Made by a program: the position numbers and the translations under genes. Below the pieces are notes generated by a model. That model saw only the letters and a list, made by a program, of their open reading frames with translations. It was not told where the DNA came from and did no database searches. A stretch of 64,000 bases of DNA, from the NCBI GenBank assembly GCA_051880475.1, contig JBJEOA010000049.1:1-64000 (forward strand), written 5' to 3'. The stretch's first letter is position 1. Every line of letters begins with the position of its first letter. The stretch comes from JAUUSJ01 sp051880475 (GTDB lineage Bacteria > Bacillota > Clostridia > Lachnospirales > Lachnospiraceae). This document shows, in pieces, positions 35,816 through 44,650 of the stretch.

Positions 35816-36751
35816 ATGAGAAGAAAAAAATGGATGACGGGGATAAAGCGGTTTTGTGTGATAACGACAGCTTTATGTGTCCTCACAGCTTGTCAGACAA
35901 AAAATACACAAAAAGAACAAGTAAAAATAGCAGGTCTTGAGAATATGGGAGCGATTACTTCCATAGCTCGTGAGGAGGGATCTGGAACAAGAAACTTTTT
36001 TGTAGATAAAATTGGTCTATTACAAAAAGACAATAGTGGAAAGGAAGTAGATCAGACAAGAGGTGATGCTAAAATAGCAATGGATGCAGATGCCGTTATA
36101 AATGCAGTAAGAGAAGACGAAAACGCAATCGGCTATGTATCATTAGGGGGAATCCAAAATAAAGTAGATGGAATTAAGACAGTGAAAATTGACGGGGTAG
36201 AGGCAAACCTTGAAAATATTGAAAACAATAAATATATATTAAGTCGAAATTTTTATTTAGCTTATGGAGGAAAATTATCCAATATAGAGCAAGATTTTAT
36301 GACGTATATTTTATCTGAAGGGCAAACAATAGTAGATAAAAATTATACTAAAATAAAAGATGCCAATACATTTTTATCAGGCAAAGATAAGGGAGTTATA
36401 AAAATCAGTGGTTCTACATCTGTAGCTCCACTTATAAAAGATTTGGCGAATGCGTATATGAAAATTAATAAAAATGCTGCAATTACGGTAGAAGAGACCG
36501 ATTCCACATCAGGCTTAGTGGCAGCGATGCAAAATACAAGTGATATTGGAATGTCTTCTAGAGAGCTAAAAGATTATGAAAAAGAACTTTTAGATACAAC
36601 AGTCATCGCAAAAGACGGAGTCGCAGTTATTGTAAATGAGAAAAATCCAGTAGAGAATTTGACAAAAGAACAATTAGAAATGATTTATTCTGGAAAAGTA
36701 AAAGAATGGTCAGATTTGAATAAGGATGAGCTATATAATTCTGAAAAGTAA
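35816..36751 (+). CDS. PstS-like phosphate-binding lipoprotein with circularly permuted lobes
   Basis: A 311-residue lipoprotein (signal ending VLTAC, C26). Residues about 40-180 correspond to the second half of ordinary PstS (REEGSGTRNFF, then AIGYVSLGG, ending in YILSEGQTIV). Residues about 198-311 correspond to the first half (GSTSVAPL, DIGMSSRELK, GVAVIVNEKNPV, then YSGKVKEWSDL) and stop exactly where the permuted half would join. All phosphate-site segments are present. The ATG at 35816 has AAAGGAG upstream. There is no pstCAB beside it; the next gene is an Na/Pi cotransporter. It may scavenge or sense phosphate. Confidence 0.78.
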   Translation: MRRKKWMTGIKRFCVITTALCVLTACQTKNTQKEQVKIAGLENMGAITSIAREEGSGTRNFFVDKIGLLQKDNSGKEVDQTRGDAKIAMDADAVINAVREDENAIGYVSLGGIQNKVDGIKTVKIDGVEANLENIENNKYILSRNFYLAYGGKLSNIEQDFMTYILSEGQTIVDKNYTKIKDANTFLSGKDKGVIKISGSTSVAPLIKDLANAYMKINKNAAITVEETDSTSGLVAAMQNTSDIGMSSRELKDYEKELLDTTVIAKDGVAVIVNEKNPVENLTKEQLEMIYSGKVKEWSDLNKDELYNSEK

Positions 36752-36914
36752 TACGATATAAACTTGGGCAAAAAAATTTCGTATTATGATTTTGTATGAT
36801 AAAATCTGAAAATTTGAAAAATCATAAATGAAGAAAACTAATAAAAAATTCATTGAAAAACTTAGGGAAAAGAACGTAGAGAAAAAGGAAATCATTTAGA
36901 GAGGAAGGTAAAAA

Positions 36915-38654
36915 ATGAATTCAATTATGGAAACATTGTTTGGGTTATTTGGCGGCTTGGCTTTATTCCTCTTTGGCATGAATATGATGTCAGAGGGGCT
37001 TCAAAAGGCAGCAGGCGAAAAAATGAAAAAGATATTAGCAATCTTGACAAAAAATCCAGTGATGGGTGTGCTTGCAGGTGCACTCGTAACAGCAGTATTA
37101 CAAAGTTCTAGTGCGACGACAGTTATGGTTATCGGTTTTGTAAGTGCAGGACTTATGAGTTTACCACAGGCAATTTCTGTTATTTTGGGTGCGAATATTG
37201 GTACGACAATGACAGCACAGTTGATGGCGTTTAAGATTAGTGACTATATTTGGCCAATCGTATTTATCGGATTTTTCATTCAATTTTTGGCAAAAAAAGA
37301 GCAGATAAAAAATATTGGTCAGACAATTTTTGCATTTGGACTTTTATTTGTTGGAATCGAGACAATGGGAGGTGTTATGAAGCCTCTCGCAAGCAGTCCT
37401 GTCTTTACAAATATGATTGCTCAGGTAGCAGATATTCCAGTACTCGGTGTCTGTGTTGGTGCTCTTATGACATTAGTAGTACAAAGTTCTAGTGCAACAA
37501 TAGCTGTACTACAAAACTTTGCATCTCAGGCAGGACCAGACGGTGTGACTAGTGTTCTTGGACTTGCAGGTGCGATTCCAATTCTCTTTGGTGATAATAT
37601 TGGAACAACAATTACAGCTATATTAGCAAGTATTGGACAGTCAAAAAGTGCAAAAAGAACAGCTATCGCTCACAGTATTTTTAATATTAGCGGAAGTTTC
37701 TTATTCATCTGGTTCATTCCTTGGTTTGCAAAATTTGTAGAGTGGATTTCTCCAAAGGGAGCAGAGCTAGATATTATATCAAGACAAATTGCGAATGCAC
37801 ATACAACATTTAATATCGTATGTACACTGCTTTGGCTTCCATTTATTTCCGTATTAGTGAAAATTGTGACGACAATCATTCCTGGTGAGGATACTGTGGA
37901 AGTTAAGCGTCAAGTATCTAATTATTTGGATCATAACCTTTTAAATCAACCAGTATTTGCTGTTAAGATGGTGACAGAAGAATTAAAAGAAATCTGTGAA
38001 AATGTGAAAATGACACTTCTTAATTTGACAAAAGCAATGGAAGAAAATAATAAAGAGAAACTTATGTTAGTGCAAGAAACATGTGATGATATTGAACAGC
38101 ATAGTGAAGAAACTATGAAATATATGTCAGCATTATTTGCAGAAGGAGCATTGACAGAAAACCAAGCTTCCTATGTGTCCGACATGATGATGGTCATGGA
38201 AAATGTAGAACATATCCAGAAGCGCTGCCTAGAGATGGTATCTTTAATTGGAGAGAAAATAGGAAATAAAGATACTTACTCCGAGGAAGCAGATAATGAT
38301 ATTAAAGAAGATATGCGTATGGTAGTTCAAATTTATAATATGGTAATGGACTATTTATATGGAAATAGAAAAGATATAGAAGCGAATCTTGAAAACAGGA
38401 AGTTAAAAGTAACAAAGGAAAGATATGAAACTAGAAAGAGAAATATAAAGCGTGTGAAAGATAATAATTGTCAGAGAGAGCATGCGGGTTCCTTTAATGA
38501 AATGTTATTTTGTTTAGAGCGTATCACAAATGATTGTTTTAACCTATTAGAAAATGATATTAGTAGTTTTCAGTTTGATACGGTAGAAGGAGAAGTAGTG
38601 CAGACTGAGCCTGTCGTGGCACAAGCACAGGAAATATCATCTGCTATCGTTTAG
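36915..38654 (+). CDS. Na+/phosphate cotransporter with PhoU-like domain
   Basis: A 579-residue NptA/YjbB-type symporter. The membrane half holds two inverted Na/Pi repeats, each with the diagnostic QSSSAT motif (VLQSSSATTVM near residue 64 and VVQSSSATIAV near 192). The carboxy half (about 345-560) is helical and charged, matching a PhoU-like regulatory domain. GAGAGGAAGG precedes the ATG. Together with the PstS-like gene it makes a phosphate-uptake pair; the 163 bases between them hold no strong terminator, so co-transcription is possible. Confidence 0.92.
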   Translation: MNSIMETLFGLFGGLALFLFGMNMMSEGLQKAAGEKMKKILAILTKNPVMGVLAGALVTAVLQSSSATTVMVIGFVSAGLMSLPQAISVILGANIGTTMTAQLMAFKISDYIWPIVFIGFFIQFLAKKEQIKNIGQTIFAFGLLFVGIETMGGVMKPLASSPVFTNMIAQVADIPVLGVCVGALMTLVVQSSSATIAVLQNFASQAGPDGVTSVLGLAGAIPILFGDNIGTTITAILASIGQSKSAKRTAIAHSIFNISGSFLFIWFIPWFAKFVEWISPKGAELDIISRQIANAHTTFNIVCTLLWLPFISVLVKIVTTIIPGEDTVEVKRQVSNYLDHNLLNQPVFAVKMVTEELKEICENVKMTLLNLTKAMEENNKEKLMLVQETCDDIEQHSEETMKYMSALFAEGALTENQASYVSDMMMVMENVEHIQKRCLEMVSLIGEKIGNKDTYSEEADNDIKEDMRMVVQIYNMVMDYLYGNRKDIEANLENRKLKVTKERYETRKRNIKRVKDNNCQREHAGSFNEMLFCLERITNDCFNLLENDISSFQFDTVEGEVVQTEPVVAQAQEISSAIV

Positions 38655-38660
38655 AGAGTT

Positions 38661-38720
38661 TTTTAGGGCTGATAAATCAGTTGCCTATTATTCAATAGGT
38701 AATTATTTATCAGCCTAAAA
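38661..38720. terminator. Long inverted repeat, probable terminator, after the Na/Pi cotransporter
   Basis: TTTTAGGGCTGATAAAT and ATTTATCAGCCTAAAA pair with one bulged G, and an inner TTGCCTATT/AATAGGTAA pairs too, giving a nearly continuous 60-base hairpin. The T run after it is weak. Confidence 0.6.
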
Positions 38721-38822
38721 TATTTTTGCGATATTCAAGAGAATAATAAAAATTATGATAAAAATGATAAAAAAATTCTATAGAATTTCTGATAATTATT
38801 AATTTTTTTTAAGAAAAAGGGG

Positions 38823-38851
38823 TTGCACAATCCTTTTTTTACTGCTATAAT
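38823..38851 (+). promoter_or_regulatory. Promoter of the chorismate mutase-shikimate kinase gene
   Basis: TTGCAC (38823-38828), 17 bases, TATAAT (38846-38851). The same stretch also contains AAAAAGG/CCTTTTTT, which could fold as a hairpin. About 135 bases of untranslated leader follow. Confidence 0.55.
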
Positions 38852-38987
38852 TTTATCAGCGATTTAAATGGGTAAAGTAAAGTCGAATTATATTGACAAA
38901 TCGATAATAGTAATACATAGATTAGTACTGTTAAAATTTTACCCTAGATTCATAAAAAGATAAAAAAGATAAAGGTGGAGAGTAAAG

Positions 38988-39770
38988 ATGAATCAATTAG
39001 AACAATTAAGAGAAAAACTTGCACAATGTGATGATAAAATTTTAGAGATATTATTAGAGAGAAATAGTATTGTAGAAGAAATCATGACTTATAAAGAACA
39101 AAATGGTATGAAGATTTTGCAGCCTGAGCAGGAGGCAAAACAATTAAAACGCATGAAAACGCAGCTAGAAGGCAAGAAACATATCAATGAAGTAATGAGT
39201 GTATTTAGAAGTATCAATAAAAATAGTAAGAGAATTCAGGCAAAACAGCTCTTTAACTATAATATCTGTTTAATTGGCTTTATGGGAGCTGGAAAGTCCA
39301 CAATTTCAGATTACTTAAATACATTATTTGCGATGAAGGTTGTAGAGATGGATCAGCTTATTGTAGAGCGTCAGGGCATGAGTATTCCAGATATCTTTGA
39401 GATTTACGGAGAACCTTACTTCCGCAATCTTGAGACAGAACTCTTAGTTGAGATGCAGGAAGAGAAAAATGTAGTAATTTCTTGTGGCGGTGGAGTTCCT
39501 ATGAGAGAGAAAAACGTAATTGAGATGAAGAAAAATGGACGTGTCGTTTTACTAAATGCGAAGCCAGAGACAATTTTAGAGCGTGTCAAAGATGACCATA
39601 ATAGACCTCTCCTTGAAGGAAATAAAAATGTAGATTTTATCGCAGATTTGATGGGCAAACGTCGTGAGAAATATGAGGCTGCTGCCGATGTTATTATTGA
39701 TACAGATAATAAGACGGAACTTGAGATTTGTGAAGAGATAGTACAAAAATTACTTGAGATGGATGCGTAA
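38988..39770 (+). CDS. Chorismate mutase (AroQ)-shikimate kinase (AroK) fusion
   Basis: 260 residues, two domains. Residues 1-85 are an AroQ-class chorismate mutase helix bundle with R8, R25 and K36 at the positions of the catalytic arginines and lysine. Residues about 91-258 are shikimate kinase: P-loop GFMGAGKST (97-105), D122, R146, CGGG (166-169) and NRPLL (205-209). The enzyme would catalyse two separated steps of aromatic synthesis: shikimate to shikimate-3-phosphate, and chorismate to prephenate. The intervening enzymes are not encoded here. GGTGGAGAG precedes the ATG. The lid arginine region is intact, so both activities are plausible. Confidence 0.87.
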   Translation: MNQLEQLREKLAQCDDKILEILLERNSIVEEIMTYKEQNGMKILQPEQEAKQLKRMKTQLEGKKHINEVMSVFRSINKNSKRIQAKQLFNYNICLIGFMGAGKSTISDYLNTLFAMKVVEMDQLIVERQGMSIPDIFEIYGEPYFRNLETELLVEMQEEKNVVISCGGGVPMREKNVIEMKKNGRVVLLNAKPETILERVKDDHNRPLLEGNKNVDFIADLMGKRREKYEAAADVIIDTDNKTELEICEEIVQKLLEMDA

Positions 39771-39771
39771 G

Positions 39772-39819
39772 AAAAAATGAGCCTTACAGAAAATGGAAAT
39801 CTGTAAGGCTCATTTTTTT
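39772..39819. terminator. Terminator after the AroQ-AroK fusion gene
   Basis: AAAATGAGCCTTACAG pairs perfectly with CTGTAAGGCTCATTTT around 11 bases and ends in seven Ts. Confidence 0.88.
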
Positions 39820-39922
39820 GATACATAATTGGATTTATAATTTATAAAGCATGGAGTTTTATACTCCGGGAGGATTGCTTTATTAATGGCATATAATAAA
39901 TAATTTTATCAGATACTTATCC

Positions 39923-41923
39923 CTAAGATAAATATCCCTCTCTTGTAAGGAAATTAAGAACATTACGTCCCTCGAATGTTCCATCGATAATTCTTCTAGC
40001 TCTTTGGCTATCTCCGATATTCATAATCTCAACATCATCCCCTGCAAATGCATTGGAAATTTCTGTGAATGGAGCATTATATGCACGCATTCCAAGGCAG
40101 ACAAATCCATAGTCAAATGGAAGTTCTCTCTCTCCGTTTGTATCTTTTACAAGGAAGGAGCTTTCTTTTACTTCAAGAAGAGCGGTATTGGTAAGCTGTG
40201 CTACATTGTATTTAGCCATTGTGCATTTCATATCATTTTTTGATACAGGGTCTAAGTCTTTTCCGATGACTGGCATCATTTCAACGATAGATACTTCTGC
40301 TTTTCTTGGAGCGAAAAATTCAACAACGTCAAGTCCAACAGCACCGCCACCGATAACAACCACTTTCTTGCCTTCTAAATCCTCAGGGAAATCATTTATA
40401 TGATTAATCATATCAAGGATAGAATAAACTTTTGTGCCTTCTTTTCCAAGCTGCTCAGAAAGTCCCTTGATAGGAGGAAGTAAAGGAGTAGATCCAGTTG
40501 CGTTTACAATAAGGTTTGGATGGAAAGAATGAAGCATCTGTGGTGTTGCCTCTGTGTTTTTAAATACGAATAAGTTATTTAGGCCATTTACACGATTGAT
40601 TAAGTAGTTAGGGAAATCTGCAAGTCTACGTTTTGCAGGAATTTTGGAGATTTCAGTAGCGAGACCTCCTAAATGGTCTTCTTTTTCTAAGAGGAAGGTA
40701 GTGCATCCAACCTCAGCAGCTGTACATGCAGCTTCCATACCAGCTGTTCCATCGCCGACAACGACAACATTACAATTTCTATTAATTCTTTGTTTTAAGT
40801 AAGGTTCTCCCTCTAATACAGATGGGTTTACTGTACAACGGATTGGACGGTTAAACCCGATACGGTTTCCAGCACATCCGATATTACAGGAGATACATTT
40901 TCTAAGACAGGCTTCTTTTCCAGTTGCCACTTTATTTACCCAGTTTGGCTCTGCGATAAGTCCACGTCCCATACCGATTAAATCCGCATCACCGCTTGCT
41001 AATACTTCTTCTACGGCTGCTGGATCTCTATAATTACCCATACTGATACAAGGTTTTCCAAATTTCTCTTTTACGGCTTTTGCCATATAAGAGCGCCATC
41101 CATCTTTGAAGTAATTAGCGTCAATCTGATACTGAATCGATCCGTTTAATCCACAAGATACGTCAAAGATATCTACTTCGTCATTCAAATATTCAAGATA
41201 TTTTAGTGTGTCTTCTAGAGTATTTCCGCCTTCCATTAACTCGTCAGCACTTAATCTTAAGAGAATTGGGAAGAAAGGACCAACCTGTTTTCTAACCTCA
41301 TCGATAATCATACGACAAAAACGTGTTCTATTTTCGATAGAACCTCCAAATTCATCTGTACGGTCATTATAAAGAGGAGAGAGGAACTGGCTAATTAAGT
41401 AAGAATGTCCTGCGTGAATTTCTACTGCGTCAAATCCAGCTGTCTGAGCTCTCTTAGCAGCCTCACCATATTTCTTTACGATACGCTCAATTTCTTCTCT
41501 TGTTAAAGGACGAGGAATTTCTCCTCCATCTTTGGAAGGAATATTAGAAGAGGAAACTGGCTGCATACTTGTACGAGCTGACATTGCAGATGCACCTGCA
41601 TGATTAATCTGAATTGCGATGCAAGTGCCATGTTTATGTAAGTTCTCGCAGAATTTATAGAGTCTAGGGATATAGTTGTCATGGTCAATACGAAGCTGTG
41701 TTGTTCCGTTAGAGCCTTCTGGAGAGTCTACACTTGCATTTTCTACAATAATAAGACCAACACCTCCCTTTGCTCTCTCTTCATAATAGTTAATATGGAG
41801 AAAACTCATCTCACCATTTTGTTCGCCATAGTTTGTTCCCATAGGCATCATAACGATTCTGTTTTTTATTGTCATATTTTTCACAGTAAGTGGAGAAAAA
41901 ATATGTTGATAATTAGATTTCAT
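39923..41923 (-). CDS. NADH:flavin oxidoreductase/2-enoate reductase family protein (copy 1)
   Basis: A 666-residue old-yellow-enzyme-type protein of the 2-enoate reductase/BaiCD/FadH group: FMN barrel (1 to about 340; HAGHSYLISQFLSP), four-cysteine Fe-S cluster (CISCNIGC and the following CTVNP), and an FAD/NAD(H) half with a VVVGDGTAG and a VVIGGGAVG dinucleotide fold. These enzymes reduce activated C=C bonds in anaerobes. It is divergent from a LysR gene, the usual regulator-target layout. AGGAGGG precedes the ATG. The substrate is unknown; context suggests an alicyclic or cinnamic enoate. Confidence 0.9.
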   Translation of the reverse strand: MKSNYQHIFSPLTVKNMTIKNRIVMMPMGTNYGEQNGEMSFLHINYYEERAKGGVGLIIVENASVDSPEGSNGTTQLRIDHDNYIPRLYKFCENLHKHGTCIAIQINHAGASAMSARTSMQPVSSSNIPSKDGGEIPRPLTREEIERIVKKYGEAAKRAQTAGFDAVEIHAGHSYLISQFLSPLYNDRTDEFGGSIENRTRFCRMIIDEVRKQVGPFFPILLRLSADELMEGGNTLEDTLKYLEYLNDEVDIFDVSCGLNGSIQYQIDANYFKDGWRSYMAKAVKEKFGKPCISMGNYRDPAAVEEVLASGDADLIGMGRGLIAEPNWVNKVATGKEACLRKCISCNIGCAGNRIGFNRPIRCTVNPSVLEGEPYLKQRINRNCNVVVVGDGTAGMEAACTAAEVGCTTFLLEKEDHLGGLATEISKIPAKRRLADFPNYLINRVNGLNNLFVFKNTEATPQMLHSFHPNLIVNATGSTPLLPPIKGLSEQLGKEGTKVYSILDMINHINDFPEDLEGKKVVVIGGGAVGLDVVEFFAPRKAEVSIVEMMPVIGKDLDPVSKNDMKCTMAKYNVAQLTNTALLEVKESSFLVKDTNGERELPFDYGFVCLGMRAYNAPFTEISNAFAGDDVEIMNIGDSQRARRIIDGTFEGRNVLNFLTREGYLS

Positions 41924-42146
41924 AAGAACCCTCCTTGGTTAATATTAATAAATCGTTTTCTTATATGTTAATTATATAACGACTAAAATGATAAAACAAA
42001 TTGATAAAATACGATAAATAATAGAAAAAATTTATAATACAATGTCAAACTTGGAAAATCATAATATGAAAATGGAAAGGATAGAAGAAAAAGTACAACT
42101 TATAGAAAATGTATGATATAATAAAGGAAAACGATAGAAAATTACC

Positions 42147-42166
42147 ATGCCTATAAAAATAGGCAT
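42147..42166. promoter_or_regulatory. Inverted repeat ahead of the first LysR gene
   Basis: ATGCCTAT and ATAGGCAT (four-base gap) lie in the 284-base divergent region between the flavin reductase and the LysR gene, about 40 bases before the LysR start. It could be an operator or leader hairpin. No good -10/-35 pair stands out in the rest of the region. Confidence 0.45.
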
Positions 42167-42207
42167 TATATAGGAATCAAAGCACTAATAATATATAGGA
42201 GGAGAGT

Positions 42208-43101
42208 ATGAACTTAAACCATCTTTCATATTTTATAGCACTGGCGAGAATCGAGCATTATACGAAGGCGGCGAAGAGTTTATCTATCTCACAGCCAAGT
42301 CTTAGCTATGCAATATCAACTTTGGAGGAAGAATTAGGCGTTCCATTATTCCAAAAAAACGGAAGAAATGTCACTATGACAAGATATGGAAAAATGTTTT
42401 TAAATTATGTGGAAAGTTCAATGGATGTTTTGCAAAGAGGGATTGATTGTGTAAAAGAAGAAGCAAAGATTTATGGGGGGCGTTTATCCATAGGATTTAT
42501 TTATACACAAGGGAGTCAGTTTGTACCAAAACTTGTGAAAGAATTTGTAAAAGCGAGAAAAGGGGATAAAATTGATTTTCAGTTTCAAAATGATGCCACT
42601 GTGAATTTAGTAAGAGATTTAAAAGATGAAAAGTATGGAATTATTATTTGTTCTAAGGTGGAGGGAGAAAAGGAGATAGATTTTTATCCAGTAGCAAAAG
42701 AAAAGTTAATAGCAATTGTTCCACTTGACCATCCGCTTGCGGAGAAAGAAACTGTGACTTTAGCGGAGTTGGGAAATTACCCGCAAATTGGATTTCCACC
42801 GGCTAGCGGTCTTCACTATGTGATTCGAGAACTTTTTGAGAAAGAGAGAATAGACCGTGAGATTGTATTTGAAGTAGAAGAAGACAGTGCGTTGGCTGGT
42901 ATGGTATCGGAGGGATTTGGGATTGGAATTGTGCCAGACGTTCCAGCAGTACATAATTTGCCGTTAAAGTATTTGTCAATTGAGGGGTTAGACTATCAGA
43001 GGTATATTTATATGGGTGTCTTAAAAAATCAGTACCGTAACTCGCTGACGGAGGAATTTATACAGTTTGTTAAAGATAACTATGTGATTGTGGAAGAATA
43101 G
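42208..43101 (+). CDS. LysR-type transcriptional regulator (copy 1)
   Basis: A 297-residue activator/repressor: winged helix-turn-helix at residues 1-60 (FIALARIEHYTKAAKSL, QPSLSYAIS) and a two-lobe effector-binding domain after it. AGGAGGAG precedes the ATG. It is divergent from the first flavin reductase gene and closely similar to the second LysR protein in this window, so the pair probably arose by duplication and senses related ligands. The ligand is inferred to be an intermediate or substrate of the adjacent pathway. Confidence 0.9.
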   Translation: MNLNHLSYFIALARIEHYTKAAKSLSISQPSLSYAISTLEEELGVPLFQKNGRNVTMTRYGKMFLNYVESSMDVLQRGIDCVKEEAKIYGGRLSIGFIYTQGSQFVPKLVKEFVKARKGDKIDFQFQNDATVNLVRDLKDEKYGIIICSKVEGEKEIDFYPVAKEKLIAIVPLDHPLAEKETVTLAELGNYPQIGFPPASGLHYVIRELFEKERIDREIVFEVEEDSALAGMVSEGFGIGIVPDVPAVHNLPLKYLSIEGLDYQRYIYMGVLKNQYRNSLTEEFIQFVKDNYVIVEE

Positions 43102-43130
43102 GTATAGGTTTTGAAATAGTGAAAATAGAC

Positions 43131-43321
43131 GCCGAGAGAGCAAGCAGGTATATGCTCCGAAAACACGTTCGTTCCCACGATTTTTCGACATACGCTGATT
43201 TATGCTGCTCCCGTGAAACTCGCTTTGCTCAAACAGTCACTCCCGCAGCAAAGCTAAGTATATCGAAAAATCGCTCCACTCTCTATTGTTTGTGGAGCAT
43301 ATACCTGCTTGCTCTCTCGGC
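43131..43321. repeat. Palindromic repeat element with 28-base perfect terminal inverted repeats
   Basis: Bases 43131-43158 are the exact reverse complement of 43294-43321. Inside, CGATTTTTCGA (43178-43188) pairs with TCGAAAAATCG (43263-43273) and TGCTGC/GCAGCA continues the fold, so the whole 191 bases make one long hairpin. It is richer in G and C than its surroundings and sits between two convergent LysR genes. A 74-codon frame across it (43119-43343) has no ribosome site and is explained by the repeat. Confidence 0.85.
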
Positions 43322-43394
43322 TGTGTATTGGCGTTTTTCTTAAATATCATCTCCTAAAAATATTATACTTTATCTTTATCACAAAGAATATCTT

Positions 43395-44303
43395 TTAGCT
43401 CGTCTTATAGTCAAATTCCTTTGCCGTATAATCAATAACAAATTTCTTAAATGCCTCAATAACAGGAGGTTGATATACTCCTTTTAGTGTAGCCATATAA
43501 AAATTGCGGTGCCAGCTTGGAGAGACAAGCGGCAATTTTTTTATATTTAATGTATCAAGGAGTGGCATATCTGGCACAATTGCAATTCCAAATTCATTAG
43601 CTACTAGTCCGGCAGCCACTTGGTCTTCTTCAATCTCATAAGAAATATCGGGATAGGCATTAATAGATGCAAAAAGGCTATCGATAATATGGCGAAGACC
43701 GCTTTTTTTCTTAAAAATAATTTGTTTGTATTCCAATGTATCCTCAAGATTTACCTCCGTTTTCTTTGCGAGAGGATGTGTAGGAGGAACAATTACGACT
43801 AAATCTTGTTTTGCGATTGGAATGAATTCAATAGATGGCTCATTTTCGATTTTGGAACAAAAGCCGATATCATATTTTCTTTCCTTTAATCCTTCTAAAA
43901 TATCTGTTGTAAGTCCGCGGTCACAAAAAAGATTAAATTCAATTCGTTTACCCTCATTGATATCTAAAAACTTTCGTATAATTTTTGGAACAAAATCAGC
44001 TCCTAGTGTGCGAAGAAAGGCTAGGTCAATACCGCCTTCTCCCTTACCTGCTAATTTCATATCCTTTACAGAGGCGTCTAATTGCTTTAAGACAGCCTCG
44101 ACATCTTCTAAAAAAGCACGTCCATATTTCGTTAAAACAACATTTCGTCCCATTTTTTCAAAAAGTTGAATTCCAAGTTCATCTTCTAAAGAAGAGATAG
44201 CATAGCTTAGGCTTGGTTGAGTGATTGCGAGTTTATCCGCTGCCTTCGTGTAATGCTCTAGGTGGGCCAATGTCTCGAAGTATCGTAAATGATATAAATT
44301 CAT
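43395..44303 (-). CDS. LysR-type transcriptional regulator (copy 2)
   Basis: A 302-residue paralogue of the upstream LysR protein, with a nearly superimposable helix-turn-helix (LAHLEHYTKAADKL, QPSLSYAIS) and a full effector domain. AGGAGAG precedes the ATG. It is transcribed away from the isomerase/flavin-reductase/ydiB operon, so it most likely controls that operon from the shared 347-base region, where a palindrome and a promoter are visible. Confidence 0.9.
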   Translation of the reverse strand: MNLYHLRYFETLAHLEHYTKAADKLAITQPSLSYAISSLEDELGIQLFEKMGRNVVLTKYGRAFLEDVEAVLKQLDASVKDMKLAGKGEGGIDLAFLRTLGADFVPKIIRKFLDINEGKRIEFNLFCDRGLTTDILEGLKERKYDIGFCSKIENEPSIEFIPIAKQDLVVIVPPTHPLAKKTEVNLEDTLEYKQIIFKKKSGLRHIIDSLFASINAYPDISYEIEEDQVAAGLVANEFGIAIVPDMPLLDTLNIKKLPLVSPSWHRNFYMATLKGVYQPPVIEAFKKFVIDYTAKEFDYKTS

Positions 44304-44443
44304 AATAACTCTCCTTTTCTTAAATTTAAATAAATATAGGTATTTTTTAACGGAGATGAAAGTCCGATTGTATATACTGTTTCTATAGTTGCTCGCTGAA
44401 TGGGATCTTCATTGTTAAAAGTTTGTCCAAGAACGAAGATAGA

Positions 44444-44458
44444 TAAGAACTGTTCTTA
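44444..44458. promoter_or_regulatory. Palindrome in the LysR2-isomerase intergenic region
   Basis: TAAGAAC-T-GTTCTTA, a perfect seven-base dyad, lies between the divergent genes and about 75 bases upstream of the operon's -35 box. Dyads of this size are typical LysR recognition sites; binding is inference. Confidence 0.4.
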
Positions 44459-44530
44459 ATACCTATTATAACAGATATAATGCTATAAAACTGATTGAAA
44501 AATTCTATAAATAAAACTGAAATTACTAAT

Positions 44531-44559
44531 TTGTTTTATATTTAACAATATTATATAAT
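44531..44559 (+). promoter_or_regulatory. Promoter of the isomerase/flavin reductase/ydiB operon
   Basis: TTGTTT (44531-44536), 17 bases, TATAAT (44554-44559), about 90 bases before the first gene. The poor -35 box fits an activated promoter. Confidence 0.5.
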
Positions 44560-44650
44560 AAAATCATCCAAAAACGAAGGTGAGTAAAAGATATTACTTG
44601 ATAATTTTAGACAATGATGTAACAAAGAAAGAATTTAGGAGGATGAAATA

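Noticed and set aside
43119..43343. 74-codon frame with many cysteines and serines
   Set aside because: It coincides with the palindromic repeat, begins without a ribosome site, and its content reflects the inverted repeats.
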